Assembly (NCBI RefSeq): GCF_019510245.1 | Contig: NZ_JAEKKT010000171.1 | Location: 1 to 42,946 of the forward strand | Length of the DNA stretch: 42,946 nucleotides | Reading direction: 5' to 3' | DNA from: Streptomyces sp. | GTDB taxonomy: Bacteria > Actinomycetota > Actinomycetes > Streptomycetales > Streptomycetaceae | Shown: piece after piece, positions 1-8,186 of the stretch | Position numbering within the stretch: the first letter of the stretch is position 1 | How the letters are laid out: each line of letters begins with the position of its first letter | Notes under the pieces: generated by a model | Seen by the model: the letters and a program-made list of their open reading frames with translations, nothing else | Databases searched by the model: none | Told to the model about the DNA's origin: nothing | Program-made: the position numbers and the translations under genes

Positions 1-2
1 CA

Positions 3-143
3 TGGCTGATGTGTGTTCAAATCGCCCAACTTGAAAACGGCGAGGGAAGGTAACACGGCGCCTCGGTCGAAACGCTTCGCGATGTACCGGAATTCGACGA
101 GGCGAACGCCACTTCGCCCCCGAACGACTATTGGAGAGTTTAA
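3..143 (+). pseudogene. Possible remnant of an XRE-family HTH regulator (5' end outside the window)
   Basis: Read in the frame starting at base 3, the window opens with ...VQIAQLENGEGR, then a TAA at 51-53, then in the same frame HGASVETLRDVPEFDEANA and a TAA at 141-143. The wording IAQLENGEG followed by SVETLRDV matches the end of the recognition helix and the following helix of Cro/CI-type HTH domains, where one normally reads LENG..P.LETLRR. The simplest reading is a regulator 3' end broken by one in-frame stop. It sits just ahead of an intact XRE gene and a broken integrase, which fits an eroding mobile element. Only about 46 codons are visible, so a chance resemblance is possible. Confidence 0.3.
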
Positions 144-154
144 GAGCTAACTCT
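135..154. promoter_or_regulatory. Palindromic operator-like site ahead of the XRE gene
   Basis: AGAGTT-8 bases-AACTCT is a perfect 6-base inverted repeat. A second nested one (AAGAG-CTAA-CTCTT) covers 142-155. The AT-rich site lies directly upstream of the small XRE regulator and its integrase, where an autoregulatory operator would be expected. Binding is inferred from position and symmetry only. Confidence 0.35.
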
Positions 155-191
155 TGCCATGGGGACCGGCTGCAAGTTACAGCTATCTGTC

Positions 192-509
192 ATGCCCAAC
201 CGACCTGTCGAAATAGGCCCCGCCGGCCTCCACACCGCCCGCGCCATCGAGCACCTACGTCTCGTGCGCGGCCTGACCCAGCACCAGCTCGCCGCCCGCT
301 GCACCGTGCTGGGCCGTCCGATGGCCAACACCGCCCTCAGCCGCACCGAACGCGCCCGCCGCCGCTGCGACGTAGACGACCTCGTCACGATCGCCACCGC
401 GCTCGGCGCCCCTCCCGCAGCCTTGCTGCTCCCGTGGCCGACGCACTCCCCGGTGTCCCCGGCCACCGCCCACTCCCTCATCCCCACCCAGGAGGCCCTT
501 CTTGGCTGA
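192..509 (+). CDS. Small XRE-family helix-turn-helix regulator of the integrase element
   Basis: A 105-residue basic protein starting MPNRPVEIGPAG. An HTH_XRE-type fold covers roughly residues 10-70: an ARAIEHLRLVRGLTQHQLAAR helix-turn-helix entry, then a second helix LSRTERARRRCDVDDLVTIATALG. This arrangement is common in small DNA-binding proteins encoded next to integrases of actinomycete integrated elements. Its stop overlaps the TTG start of the integrase by 8 bases, so the two were co-translated. No clear Shine-Dalgarno is visible. An ATG at 159 is in frame and also possible, but homologous small XRE proteins usually begin at the xxRPVEIGPAG motif. Likely role: control of integration or excision, or repression of the element. 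Confidence 0.6.
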   Translation: MPNRPVEIGPAGLHTARAIEHLRLVRGLTQHQLAARCTVLGRPMANTALSRTERARRRCDVDDLVTIATALGAPPAALLLPWPTHSPVSPATAHSLIPTQEALLG

Positions 510-1613
510 CGTGTACGACCGCTGGCACAAGTCCCACCCCAAGCCCACCGAGGCCGAGTGCGGCGAGCACAAGAGCCGTACGAAGCGGATGGTCCCCACC
601 GCCGACCACGGCATCGGCAAGCGTTGGCAGGTTCGCTACCGAGACCTGGACGGCCACCAGCGCAAGGAGAACTTCCACACGAAGGCCGAGGCGGACAACC
701 GCGCCGCCGAGGTCGACGTCGAGATCCGGCGCGGTTCCTACGTCGTCCCGGCCGAGACGAAGCAAACACTCGGCGCCTACGCGCAGAAGTGGCTCGACGC
801 GAACTCCGTCGGCCCGACGACCGCGCTCCGCTACGAGGCGACGGCCCATGGTCGCTGGAGCGCGTCCGCGCGGTCATCACCGAACTGCCGAAGCGCTTCC
901 AGGCCGGCGGCAAGCTCGCCTTCGGCTGCGGTCTGCGGCAGGGCGAGTTGTTCGGCTTCGCCGTCGAGGACATCGACTTCAAGGGCGGCTGGATCCACGT
1001 CAACCGCCAGGTGCGGCTGGTCGGTACGAAGCCCGTCTTCGCCCTGCCCAAGGGCAACAGGATCCGGTCAGTGCCCCTGTCGGCTCAGCTCGCCGCAGCC
1101 CTCAAGGCGCACATGAAGGAGTTCCCGCCGGTCGACGTCGCCCTGCCGTGGGGCAAGCCGGACGGCGAGCCGAAAACCTTCCGCCTCCTCTTCGTCGACA
1201 AGAAGGGGCGGGCCTACAACCGCAGCGTCTTCAACATGGGCGACTGGAAGCGAGCCCTGGCCGCCGCCGGCGTGATCCCTCCCCGAGAGCGCGGGGCGCG
1301 CTACCTCCAGGCGGCTCCGGAAGACGGCATGCACGCCCTCAGGCACGCGTACGCCTCCGTGCTGATGGACGCGGGGGAGAGCATCAAGGCGCTCTCCGAG
1401 TACCTCGGCCACTCGGACCCGGGCTTCACGCTGCGGACGTACACGCATCTGCTGCCGTCCAGCGAGACCCGCACCCGCAAGGCGATCGACGACGTCTTCA
1501 CAGAAGCCGAGGCAGAAGCCGAGGCAGAAGCCGAGGACGACCGGCCCGGCACCCAGGGCACATCAGTGCCCCCAGCGAAACCAATGTGCCCTCAATGTGC
1601 CCTGGCCGCCTGA
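502..1613 (+). pseudogene. Tyrosine site-specific integrase, internally deleted and frameshifted
   Basis: A phage/AICE-type tyrosine recombinase. The TTG start at 502 has GGAGG at 491. The first 114 codons encode the AP2-like N-terminal arm-binding domain (RWQVRYRDLDGHQRKENFHTKAEADNRAAEV) and the beginning of the core-binding domain, up to ALRYEAT. At about 844-846 the reading frame switches and continues at PWSLERVRAV, a motif that normally lies some 80-90 residues further on. The SAM-like core-binding helices are therefore missing and the two halves are out of frame. The catalytic half is otherwise intact: GLRQGE arginine, HALRH, LGHSDPGFTLRTYTH with the nucleophilic tyrosine. The tail carries a Glu-Ala repeat. 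The protein cannot be functional as it stands. It ends facing the 3' end of a conserved host gene. Confidence 0.85.
1501..1536 (+). repeat. 12-base tandem repeat, three perfect copies, in the integrase tail
   Basis: Three exact copies of CAGAAGCCGAGG encode alternating Glu and Ala near the C-terminus of the integrase. This looks like a recent slippage expansion in a gene no longer under selection. Confidence 0.85.
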
Positions 1614-1636
1614 CGGCCTCTCTCCGCACATGACGA

Positions 1637-1659
1637 GGGCGGGGTCAGAAACCCCGCCC
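1637..1659. terminator. Bidirectional hairpin between convergent integrase and conserved gene
   Basis: GGGCGGGGT-CAGAA-ACCCCGCCC forms a perfect 9-base stem with a 5-base loop, 24 bases after the integrase stop and 21 bases beyond the stop of the opposing gene. No strong T-run follows, as is usual in Streptomyces. Confidence 0.7.
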
Positions 1660-1679
1660 GAAACCCACGAAACCCCAGG

Positions 1680-2117
1680 TCAGGGCCACACAAGGCAATA
1701 AGGCTGATGCCCCGCCTCATGCAACCGATGGCTGAAGTCCTGCCACTCGTGCAGCAGCTGGTACACGTTGAACGCGTCCCGCGGGCCGCCCCGGTCCGGG
1801 ACCGTCGACCAGATGAAGGCCGCCGCACCGACAGCTTCCTCCCCTATGCCGCGCAGCGGGTCGACCACCGTCATGGGGAGTTTCACCACCGCGTAGTCGG
1901 GGTGCAGGACGACCAGCTCGAGCGGCGGCACCTTGTGCAGGGGCACGCCTTCGATGCCCGTCAGCACCATCGCGGCCATCGTCTCCGGCTTGATCTTCGT
2001 GAACATGCCGTTCATGCCGAGCTCGTCGCCGCCGAGTTCCTCGGGGCGCATCGAGATCGGGACCCTGGCCGCGGTCGCGCCGTCCGGTGCGCCGAAGTAT
2101 TTGTACGTCACCCCCAC
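1680..2117 (-). CDS. Conserved hypothetical protein (Streptomyces core family)
   Basis: A 145-residue protein beginning VGVTYKYFGAPDG and ending QPYCLVWP, with a central block GDELGMNGMFTKIKPETMAAMVLTGIEGVPLH and AFIWSTVPDRGGPRDAFNVYQLLHEWQDFSHRLHEAGH. I recognise the sequence as a widely conserved streptomycete protein of unknown function. It has no signal peptide or membrane segment and looks like a soluble cytosolic protein. The GTG at 2117 is chosen because an AGGAA motif lies 10 bases upstream. The open frame extends 82 codons further upstream, but that extension is an Arg/Asp-rich low-complexity stretch that looks non-coding. The 3' end abuts the integrase and may have served as the element's attachment target. 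Confidence 0.75.
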   Translation of the reverse strand: MGVTYKYFGAPDGATAARVPISMRPEELGGDELGMNGMFTKIKPETMAAMVLTGIEGVPLHKVPPLELVVLHPDYAVVKLPMTVVDPLRGIGEEAVGAAAFIWSTVPDRGGPRDAFNVYQLLHEWQDFSHRLHEAGHQPYCLVWP

Positions 2118-2665
2118 CCGACCACCATTCCTGCTACCGGTCTGCAGACGGTCGATCCGCCGCTCGCTCCGCTGGCCCCGATCCCTCTGATCGCGGTCCC
2201 GCTGATCGATACGTCGGTCGCGCCGCTCCGACTCACTCGGTACGCCCTGTTCCTGACGTGCTGCTTCGGTCGATTCCTCCGCGTCGCGCCGGTGCCTTCC
2301 CCGTTGGGCACGTCGAGGACCCAGGTCATCGGTCCCCTCGCCCACTCCGCCACCGCGATGCATATCTCCACCCGATTGCTTTTCTAGGACGCGAGGCCCC
2401 CGCCGCGCAACCCGATCATCGTGTCAGTGACCTCCCCCACGGCCGCCCGCCGAAACGTGCGTCGAAACATCAGTCCGCAGGATCTTTACAGCCTCCGGCC
2501 GCCTGCGTACCGGATGAGCTGGGTGTATCGGGTCACAGTCTCGCAGATGCCCCGGGCGCTGTGCGGGGACCGCGGTCCTCCGCTGCGAGGAGACCGGCGC
2601 CTTCCGCCTACCCTGAGGAGGTCACCAAGCATCCGGAGTCCGAGAAGTCGGAGAAGTCGCACGTC
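2118..2665. other. Divergent intergenic region upstream of hemL, no gene seen
   Basis: This is 548 bases between two divergent genes. At 2165-2235 the DNA is a string of degenerate GGGATCG/GGACCG units, which read on the minus strand give the Arg/Asp-rich extension described for the neighbouring gene. At 2615-2622 there is a perfect GAGGAGGT with no ATG, GTG or TTG at the usual distance. I see no RNA gene, and no convincing -35/-10 pair for hemL. Confidence 0.5.
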
Positions 2666-3994
2666 ATGAGTGCCCAGAGCGAAACGCCCTATCCCTACGA
2701 AGCGCCCGCCTCACAGGCGCTCTTCGACCGCGCCTCCGCCGTCACGCCCGGCGGCGTGAACTCCCCGGTGCGCGCCTTCCGCGCCGTCGGCGGCACCCCC
2801 CGTTTCATGGTCTCCGGCAAGGGGGCCTACCTGACGGACGCCGACGGGCGTGAGTACGTCGACCTCGTGTGCTCGTGGGGGCCGATGATTCTCGGGCACT
2901 CGCACCCCGAGGTCATCGCCGCCGTCCAGGAGGCCGTCTCCCGCGGTACCTCCTTCGGTACCCCCGGTGAGGGCGAGGTCGCCCTCGCGGAGGAGATGGT
3001 CGCCCGGATCGCGCCCCTGGAGCAGGTCCGGCTGGTCAGCAGCGGGACGGAGGCGACCATGTCCGCCATCCGGCTCGCCCGCGGGTTCACCCGGCGCACC
3101 AAGGTGATCAAGTTCGCCGGGTGTTATCACGGGCACGTTGACAGCCTCCTGGCCGCCGCCGGGTCCGGCGTCGCCACCTTCGCGCTGCCCGACACCCCCG
3201 GTGTCACCGGCGCCCAGGCCGGGGACACGATCGTGCTGCCGTACAACGACCTGGAGGCGGTGCAGGAGGCCTTCCACCGGCACCCCGGGGAGATCGCCTG
3301 CGTGATCACCGAGGCGTCGCCGGGCAACATGGGCGTCGTACCGCCGCTGCCCGGGTTCAACCAGGGGCTCAAGGACACCTGCGCCAGGAACGGCGCCCTG
3401 TACATCTCCGACGAGGTCATGACCGGGTTCCGGACCAGCCGGGCCGGATGGTTCGGCATCGACGGGGTGGCGCCCGACCTGATGACCTTCGGGAAGGTGA
3501 TGGGGGGCGGCTTCCCCGCCGCGGCCTTCGGCGGGCGGGCGGACGTCATGGCGCACCTCGCCCCGGCCGGGCCCGTGTACCAGGCCGGCACCCTCTCGGG
3601 GAACCCCGTCGCCACCGCCGCCGGGCTCGCCCAGCTGCGGCTGCTCGACGACGCGGCCTACGACAAGGTAAACGCCGTGTCGGAGCAGATCCGGGGGCTG
3701 GTCAGTGAGGCGCTGAACAAGGAGGGCGTCGCGCACCAGGTGCAGACCGCCTCCAACATGTTCTCCGTCTTCTTCACCAACCGTCCGGTGCGCAACTACG
3801 AGGACGCGCGAGGCCAGGAGTCCTTCCGGTTCACCGCCTTCTTCCACTCCCTCCTCTCCGACGGCGTCTACCTGCCGCCGTCGTCCTTCGAGTCCTGGTT
3901 CGTCTCCACGGCCCACGACGAGCGGGCCATCCAGAAGATCGCCGACGCCCTTCCGGCGGCGGCCCGAGCGGCCGCGGAGGCCACGGCAGCATGA
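2666..3994 (+). CDS. hemL: Glutamate-1-semialdehyde 2,1-aminomutase
   Basis: A PLP enzyme (fold type I, class-III aminotransferase family) converting glutamate-1-semialdehyde to 5-aminolevulinate, the last step of the C5 route into heme, siroheme and cobalamin. The 442-residue length is normal. Visible marks are the N-terminal FDRASAVTPGGVNSPVRAFRAVGG signature, SSGTEATMSAIRLARG (phosphate binding), ISDEVMTGFR with the PLP-contacting Asp, and FGKVMGGGFPAAAFGG with the Schiff-base lysine at about residue 277. The start MSAQSETPYPYEAP has only a weak GGAG 12 bases upstream; no better in-frame start exists. The stop overlaps the next gene's ATG (ATGA), so the phosphatase is translationally coupled. 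Confidence 0.95.
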   Translation: MSAQSETPYPYEAPASQALFDRASAVTPGGVNSPVRAFRAVGGTPRFMVSGKGAYLTDADGREYVDLVCSWGPMILGHSHPEVIAAVQEAVSRGTSFGTPGEGEVALAEEMVARIAPLEQVRLVSSGTEATMSAIRLARGFTRRTKVIKFAGCYHGHVDSLLAAAGSGVATFALPDTPGVTGAQAGDTIVLPYNDLEAVQEAFHRHPGEIACVITEASPGNMGVVPPLPGFNQGLKDTCARNGALYISDEVMTGFRTSRAGWFGIDGVAPDLMTFGKVMGGGFPAAAFGGRADVMAHLAPAGPVYQAGTLSGNPVATAAGLAQLRLLDDAAYDKVNAVSEQIRGLVSEALNKEGVAHQVQTASNMFSVFFTNRPVRNYEDARGQESFRFTAFFHSLLSDGVYLPPSSFESWFVSTAHDERAIQKIADALPAAARAAAEATAA

Positions 3995-4683
3995 GCGAGC
4001 AGAGCGAACAGCGGGACGTCACCGTCGTGCACGTGATGCGGCACGGGGAAGTGGCCAACCCGCAGGGGGTGCTGTACGGGAGGCTTCCCGGCTACCACCT
4101 GTCCGAGCTGGGCCGGCAGATGGCCGACCGGGTCGCCGAGCACCTCGCCTCGCGGGACGTGACCCACGTCGTCGCCTCCCCGCTGGAGCGCGCGCAGGAG
4201 ACCGCCACCCCGATCGCCAAGGCGCACGGGCTCGACCTCGCCACCGACGAGCGGCTCATCGAGGCCGAGAACATCTTCCAGGGCAAGACCTTCGGCGTCG
4301 GCGACGGAGCGCTGAAGAAGCCCGCCAACTGGAAGTACCTCGTCAACCCGTTCCGGCCGTCCTGGGGCGAGCCGTACGTCGACCAGGTCGTGCGGATGAA
4401 GAGCGCGCTGGACACGGCCAGGGACCGCGCGCGCGGGCATGAGGCCGTGCTGGTCAGTCATCAGCTGCCGATCTGGATCCTGCGGTCGTACGTCGAGAAC
4501 CGCCGGCTCTGGCACGACCCGCGCAAGCGGCAGTGCACCCTCGCCTCCCTGACGACTTTCACATACGAGGGCGACAGAATAGTTTCCGTCGGCTACTCCG
4601 AGCCCGCCATCGACCTCGTCCCGGCCCACCTCCGGGCGGGCGCCAAGCCGGTGAAGGGGCAGGAGAAGGCCTTCGGGGCGTGA
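3991..4683 (+). CDS. Histidine phosphatase (phosphoglycerate mutase-like) protein
   Basis: A 230-residue member of the histidine phosphatase superfamily. The catalytic RHG motif is in VVHVMRHGEVANPQGVLYGRLPGYHLSELG, the second-half support is VVASPLERAQETATPIA, and the acid/His motif is LVSHQLPIWIL. These residues form the phosphohistidine active site, but they do not define the substrate; cofactor-dependent mutase, small-molecule phosphatase and cobalamin or riboflavin-linked phosphatase remain possible. It overlaps hemL by 4 bases, a fixed arrangement that suggests a link to tetrapyrrole metabolism (inference). Confidence 0.85.
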   Translation: MSEQSEQRDVTVVHVMRHGEVANPQGVLYGRLPGYHLSELGRQMADRVAEHLASRDVTHVVASPLERAQETATPIAKAHGLDLATDERLIEAENIFQGKTFGVGDGALKKPANWKYLVNPFRPSWGEPYVDQVVRMKSALDTARDRARGHEAVLVSHQLPIWILRSYVENRRLWHDPRKRQCTLASLTTFTYEGDRIVSVGYSEPAIDLVPAHLRAGAKPVKGQEKAFGA

Positions 4684-4748
4684 GCCGCCGGCAGCGCCTG
4701 CGCGGCACCGCTTAAACCCCGCTTCATGAAATTAGTCTGAAAATATGT

Positions 4749-4764
4749 GGTTCCTTGCGGAACC
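4749..4764. promoter_or_regulatory. Inverted repeat upstream of the deacetylase gene
   Basis: GGTTCC-TTGC-GGAACC is a perfect 6-base inverted repeat 62 bases before the deacetylase start, inside an unusually AT-rich stretch (4725-4755). The right arm also contains GGAAC, the -35 wording of SigE-type ECF promoters, but I see no matching -10. Confidence 0.3.
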
Positions 4765-4825
4765 TGCCCGTTCGTCCCGCCCTCTGAGTGGGTGACCACC
4801 AGAGGACGTGACGAATCGGGGAACC

Positions 4826-6058
4826 ATGCGGACCTTCACCCGAAGGGGACTACTCGGCGCCGGCGCGGGCGCCGCGGCGGGACTCGGCCTCACCGGCTGC
4901 GGCACGCACACACCGTCGGACGGTGCGAACCACGCCGGCGGTTCCGCCCGGCAGCCGGCGAAGAAGCCGACGGCGAGCGCCCGCCCCCTCGGTGACGGCT
5001 CCACCTCCCGCACCGGCAAGCAGCCCCACCAGCCCGCCGCCCCCGTGCCGCTGGAGCCGGGCCAGACCCCGCCGCAGTTCGTGATCTTCTCCTGGGACGG
5101 CGCCGGCGAGGTCGGCACCGGCCTCTTCCCGCGCTTCCTGGACCTGGCCAAGGAGCACGGCGCGTCGATGACCTTCTTCCTCTCGGGGCTGTACCTCCTC
5201 CCCGAGTCCAAGAAGCGGCTCTACAACCCCCCGAACAACCCCCGCGGCGCCTCCGACATCGGCTACCTCACCGACGAGCACATCAAGGCGACGCTCACCA
5301 ACGTCCGCCGGGCCTGGCTCGAAGGGCACGAGATAGGCACCCACTTCAACGGCCACTTCTGCGGCGGCTACGGCACCGTCGGCAACTGGACGCCCAAGCA
5401 GTGGCGCAGTGAGATCGACCAGGCCAAGGCGTTCGTGAAGGAGTGGCGGACCAACTCCGGCTGGACCGAGCTGCCCTCACTCCCCTTCGACTACGACAAG
5501 GAGCTGGTCGGCGGCCGTACCCCCTGCCTCCTCGGCCAGAACAACCTGCTGCCCACCGCCCGCGAGCTCGGCTGGCGCTACGACGCCTCCTCGCCCGGCG
5601 GCCGCCAGGTCTGGCCGGAGAAGAAGCTGGGCATCTGGGACCTGCCGTTGCAGCAGATACCGTTCCCGGGCCGCTCCTTCGAGGTCCTCTCCATGGACTA
5701 CAACATGCTCGCCAACCAGTCGGTGAACTCGACCAAGGCCCCCGCCTACAACTACCCGGGCTGGCGGACCCAGTCGGCGCAGGCGTACATAGCGGGATTC
5801 CAGCGGGCATACACCACAAACCGCGCACCGTTCTTCATAGGCAACCACTTCGAGCAGTGGAACGGCGGCATCTACATGGACGCCGTCGAGCAGGCCTTTA
5901 AGCACATCGCCCGGGAGAAGGAGAAGGGCGCCGACGTCCGGCTGGTCTCCTTCCGGCAGTTCGCGGACTGGATGGACGTACAGAAGCCGGAGGTGCTCGC
6001 GAAGCTGCGCACCCTGGACGTGGGGCAGCGGCCGGCGGGCGGCTGGAAGGCCCTGTAG
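4826..6058 (+). CDS. Secreted lipoprotein of the polysaccharide deacetylase family
   Basis: A 410-residue exported protein. The N-terminus MRTFTRRGLLGAGAGAAAGLGLTGC combines a twin-arginine motif with a lipobox (LTGC), so it is probably exported folded by Tat and lipid-anchored. A Ser/Thr/Pro/Lys-rich linker follows. The catalytic part is a NodB-like CE4 domain: Asp91 in FSWDG corresponds to the catalytic base, and H173-F-N-G-H177 is the zinc-binding HxxxH. It probably removes acetyl groups from a cell-wall or surface polysaccharide; the substrate is not predictable. ATG 4826 is preferred over the in-frame GTG at 4808 because it follows GGGGAA at a good distance and begins the signal peptide. 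Confidence 0.85.
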   Translation: MRTFTRRGLLGAGAGAAAGLGLTGCGTHTPSDGANHAGGSARQPAKKPTASARPLGDGSTSRTGKQPHQPAAPVPLEPGQTPPQFVIFSWDGAGEVGTGLFPRFLDLAKEHGASMTFFLSGLYLLPESKKRLYNPPNNPRGASDIGYLTDEHIKATLTNVRRAWLEGHEIGTHFNGHFCGGYGTVGNWTPKQWRSEIDQAKAFVKEWRTNSGWTELPSLPFDYDKELVGGRTPCLLGQNNLLPTARELGWRYDASSPGGRQVWPEKKLGIWDLPLQQIPFPGRSFEVLSMDYNMLANQSVNSTKAPAYNYPGWRTQSAQAYIAGFQRAYTTNRAPFFIGNHFEQWNGGIYMDAVEQAFKHIAREKEKGADVRLVSFRQFADWMDVQKPEVLAKLRTLDVGQRPAGGWKAL

Positions 6059-6180
6059 AACAAGGGCTTGAGGCCCGGTTTCCATCCGATTTGGGCAGGT
6101 AAATTCTCGGTCGCGCTGGGGTGAATGCCTGGTTAAGATCATCGATGACCACTGATTAACATACTCAAATGGGGGGGGAA

Positions 6181-6615
6181 ATGCGCACTTCTCTGCGCAT
6201 GCGTGCCGCCACTGTCTTCGCGACCGCCGCCGTCCTGGCGGGCGGGGGAGTGCTGGTCGGCGCGGGCAGCGCGTCCGCCGCTGTCCCGACGAACGTCAAG
6301 TTCTGGGTTAGCGACATGGATAGCGACGGCTCCCGCAGCATCGGTGTCGAGGTCAACGGCAAGTGGGCCGGCGCGGGGTACTGGACGGCCAACGGGGACC
6401 AGCTTCAGGCGGTCGACACCGCGGCGGACGGCTTCGGTATCGCCGCCTACCTGGGTACCAGCCCGGTCCGTGAGGCCAGCACCTACGGTCACAGCTCGCC
6501 GTACACGGCCACGAAGACGGGAAACCTGCCCGAGGACAAGAAGTACACGTTCTGGGTCTGCGTCGGCGGCAGCGCCGGGCAGGTCTGCTCCGACGTCTAC
6601 AACGTCACCTCGTGA
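6181..6615 (+). CDS. Small secreted protein of unknown function
   Basis: A 144-residue protein with a typical Sec signal peptide: MRTSLRMRAATVFATAAVLAGGGVLVGAGSASA, cleavage expected near residue 33. The mature part is about 110 residues, acidic and beta-rich, with aromatic blocks (VKFWVSDMD, KYTFWVCVGG) and two cysteines near the C-terminus that could form a disulfide. I do not recognise a named family. The ATG at 6181 sits directly behind a perfect purine-rich ribosome site (eight Gs then AA). A TCATCGATGA palindrome lies at 6139-6148 in the leader. The gene is single, closed by a strong terminator. Confidence 0.75.
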   Translation: MRTSLRMRAATVFATAAVLAGGGVLVGAGSASAAVPTNVKFWVSDMDSDGSRSIGVEVNGKWAGAGYWTANGDQLQAVDTAADGFGIAAYLGTSPVREASTYGHSSPYTATKTGNLPEDKKYTFWVCVGGSAGQVCSDVYNVTS

Positions 6616-6664
6616 GGCGGGGAATTTCGCCCGGGCGCGAGAACTGAGCGCCGATCGCCAGAGA

Positions 6665-6703
6665 GCGGGGCGTCCGGATCGATGGATCCGGGCGCCCCGC
6701 TTT
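6665..6703 (+). terminator. Strong intrinsic terminator of the small secreted protein gene
   Basis: GCGGGGCG-t-CCGGATC-GATG-GATCCGG-g-CGCCCCGC forms a stem of 15 base pairs with one mismatch and a 4-base loop, followed by TTT. This is the best Rho-independent terminator in the window. It separates the secreted protein from the cytochrome c maturation operon. Confidence 0.9.
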
Positions 6704-6778
6704 CGCTGGTGCGGGCCCGTGTCCCGGCTTTGAGGGGGGTGCGCAAGATCCCCGGAACGGACATGCGAAACTTTTCAC

Positions 6779-7411
6779 ATGAGTGCCGCCAGCAGTGTCC
6801 CCATGCGCTCGAACCGAGCCCGCAGCGCCCGCCGCCGTGCTGTCCTGACCAGCGCCGGTGCCGCGACCGCGGCGCTACTGATGGCCGCCTGCTCCTCCGG
6901 AGGGACATCCGGCGGGGGCGGCAACACCAACTTCGTCATGGGCAAGGACGGCGTCTCCACCGCGAAGCGGGGCGAGCGGGCCGCGGCGCCGGACCTGTCC
7001 GGCGAGACCGTCGACGGCGGACAGGCGGACGTCGCCTCCTACAAGGGCAAGGTCGTCGTCCTGAACGTCTGGGGCTCCTGGTGCCCTCCGTGCCGTGCCG
7101 AGGCGGCAGGCTTCGCGAAGGTCTCCGAGGAACTCAAGGACAAGGGCGTCCAGTTCGTCGGCATCAACACCCGTGACACCAGCATCCAGAACGCCGTGGC
7201 GTTCGAGAAGCAGTACGGGATCACCTACCCCAATCTGTACGACCCGACCGGCAAGCTGATGCTCCGCTTCAAGAAGGGCACCCTCAACCCGCAGGCGGTG
7301 CCCTCCACGCTCGTCCTGGACCGCGAGGGCAGGATCGCCGCCCGCTCGCTGGCGGCGCTCAGCGACGACGTACTGCGCAGCATGATCGCCCCGGTCCTCG
7401 CGGAGAAGTGA
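6779..7411 (+). CDS. TlpA/ResA-type thiol-disulfide lipoprotein for cytochrome c maturation
   Basis: A 210-residue membrane-anchored thioredoxin-like protein. The N-terminal signal ends in a lipobox (LLMAAC, Cys38). The thioredoxin fold begins near residue 65 (APDLSGETVDGGQADVASYKGKVVVLNVWGSW), and the active site is C102-P-P-C105. ResA-type proteins reduce the disulfide of apocytochrome c CXXCH motifs outside the membrane so that heme can be attached; electrons come from CcdA, encoded next. The start has no clear ribosome site; an in-frame ATG at residue 9 is possible. First gene of a four-gene operon. Confidence 0.85.
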   Translation: MSAASSVPMRSNRARSARRRAVLTSAGAATAALLMAACSSGGTSGGGGNTNFVMGKDGVSTAKRGERAAAPDLSGETVDGGQADVASYKGKVVVLNVWGSWCPPCRAEAAGFAKVSEELKDKGVQFVGINTRDTSIQNAVAFEKQYGITYPNLYDPTGKLMLRFKKGTLNPQAVPSTLVLDREGRIAARSLAALSDDVLRSMIAPVLAEK

Positions 7412-7412
7412 C

Positions 7413-8183
7413 GTGACCTCAGTCACCACCCTCGCCGCGACCACCTACAACGGCACGGTACTCAACGGCGCCCTGCTGGTCGCGCTTCCCATCGCTCTGC
7501 TCGGTGGACTCGTCTCCTTCTTCTCCCCGTGCGTCCTGCCGCTCGTTCCCGGCTACCTGTCGTACGTCACCGGGGTCACCGGCACCGACCTGGCGGAGGC
7601 CCGACGGGGCCGGATGGTCGCTGGAGCCTCCTTGTTCGTGCTCGGCTTCACCGCCGTGTTCGTCTCCAGCGGAGCCCTGTTCGGCTACTTCGGGGACAAC
7701 CTGCAGGACCACAAGGACACCCTCTCCAAGGTGCTCGGCGTGCTCATGGTCCTCATGGGCGTCTTCTACATGGGCCTGATGCCCTGGATGACCCAGCGAG
7801 AGTTCCGCTTCCACAAGCGGCCCGTGACCGGGCTGGTCGGCGCCCCGATTCTCGGCGCGTTGTTCGGCATCGGCTGGACCCCGTGCATCGGACCGACCCT
7901 GACCTCCGTGATCGCGCTCTCCTACAACCAGGCCAGCGCCGGCCGCGGTGCCATACTGACCGTCGCCTACTGCCTGGGTCTCGGCGTGCCCTTCGTGCTC
8001 GCGGCGGTCGCCTTCCGCAAGGCGCTCGGCGCGTTCGGCTGGGTCAAGCGCCACTACGTCTGGGTGATGCGGATCGGCGGCACGATGATGATCGTGACCG
8101 GTCTGCTGCTGCTGACGGGCGCCTGGGACCGTCTCGTGCAGGACATGCAGTCCTGGTCCGCCGGCTTCACTGTGGGGATCTGA
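7413..8183 (+). CDS. ccdA: Cytochrome c biogenesis thiol-electron carrier CcdA
   Basis: A 256-residue polytopic membrane protein of the DsbD/CcdA family with six predicted helices. The first has the hallmark FFSPCVLPLVPGYLSYVTG, the fourth the second cysteine in GIGWTPCIGPTL; these two cysteines relay electrons from cytoplasmic thioredoxin to the extracytoplasmic ResA-like protein. The GTG start lies one base after the preceding stop (TGACGTGA), so it is translationally coupled. Confidence 0.92.
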   Translation: MTSVTTLAATTYNGTVLNGALLVALPIALLGGLVSFFSPCVLPLVPGYLSYVTGVTGTDLAEARRGRMVAGASLFVLGFTAVFVSSGALFGYFGDNLQDHKDTLSKVLGVLMVLMGVFYMGLMPWMTQREFRFHKRPVTGLVGAPILGALFGIGWTPCIGPTLTSVIALSYNQASAGRGAILTVAYCLGLGVPFVLAAVAFRKALGAFGWVKRHYVWVMRIGGTMMIVTGLLLLTGAWDRLVQDMQSWSAGFTVGI

Positions 8184-8186
8184 TCA

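Noticed and set aside
2118..2363. Long N-terminal extension of the 1680-2117 gene
   Set aside because: Arg/Asp-rich repetitive translation with no homology pattern, while a good start with AGGAA exists at 2117.
6139..6148. TCATCGATGA palindrome upstream of the small secreted protein
   Set aside because: A 10-base palindrome without spacer arises often by chance, and no second copy supports it; mentioned only in the gene entry.
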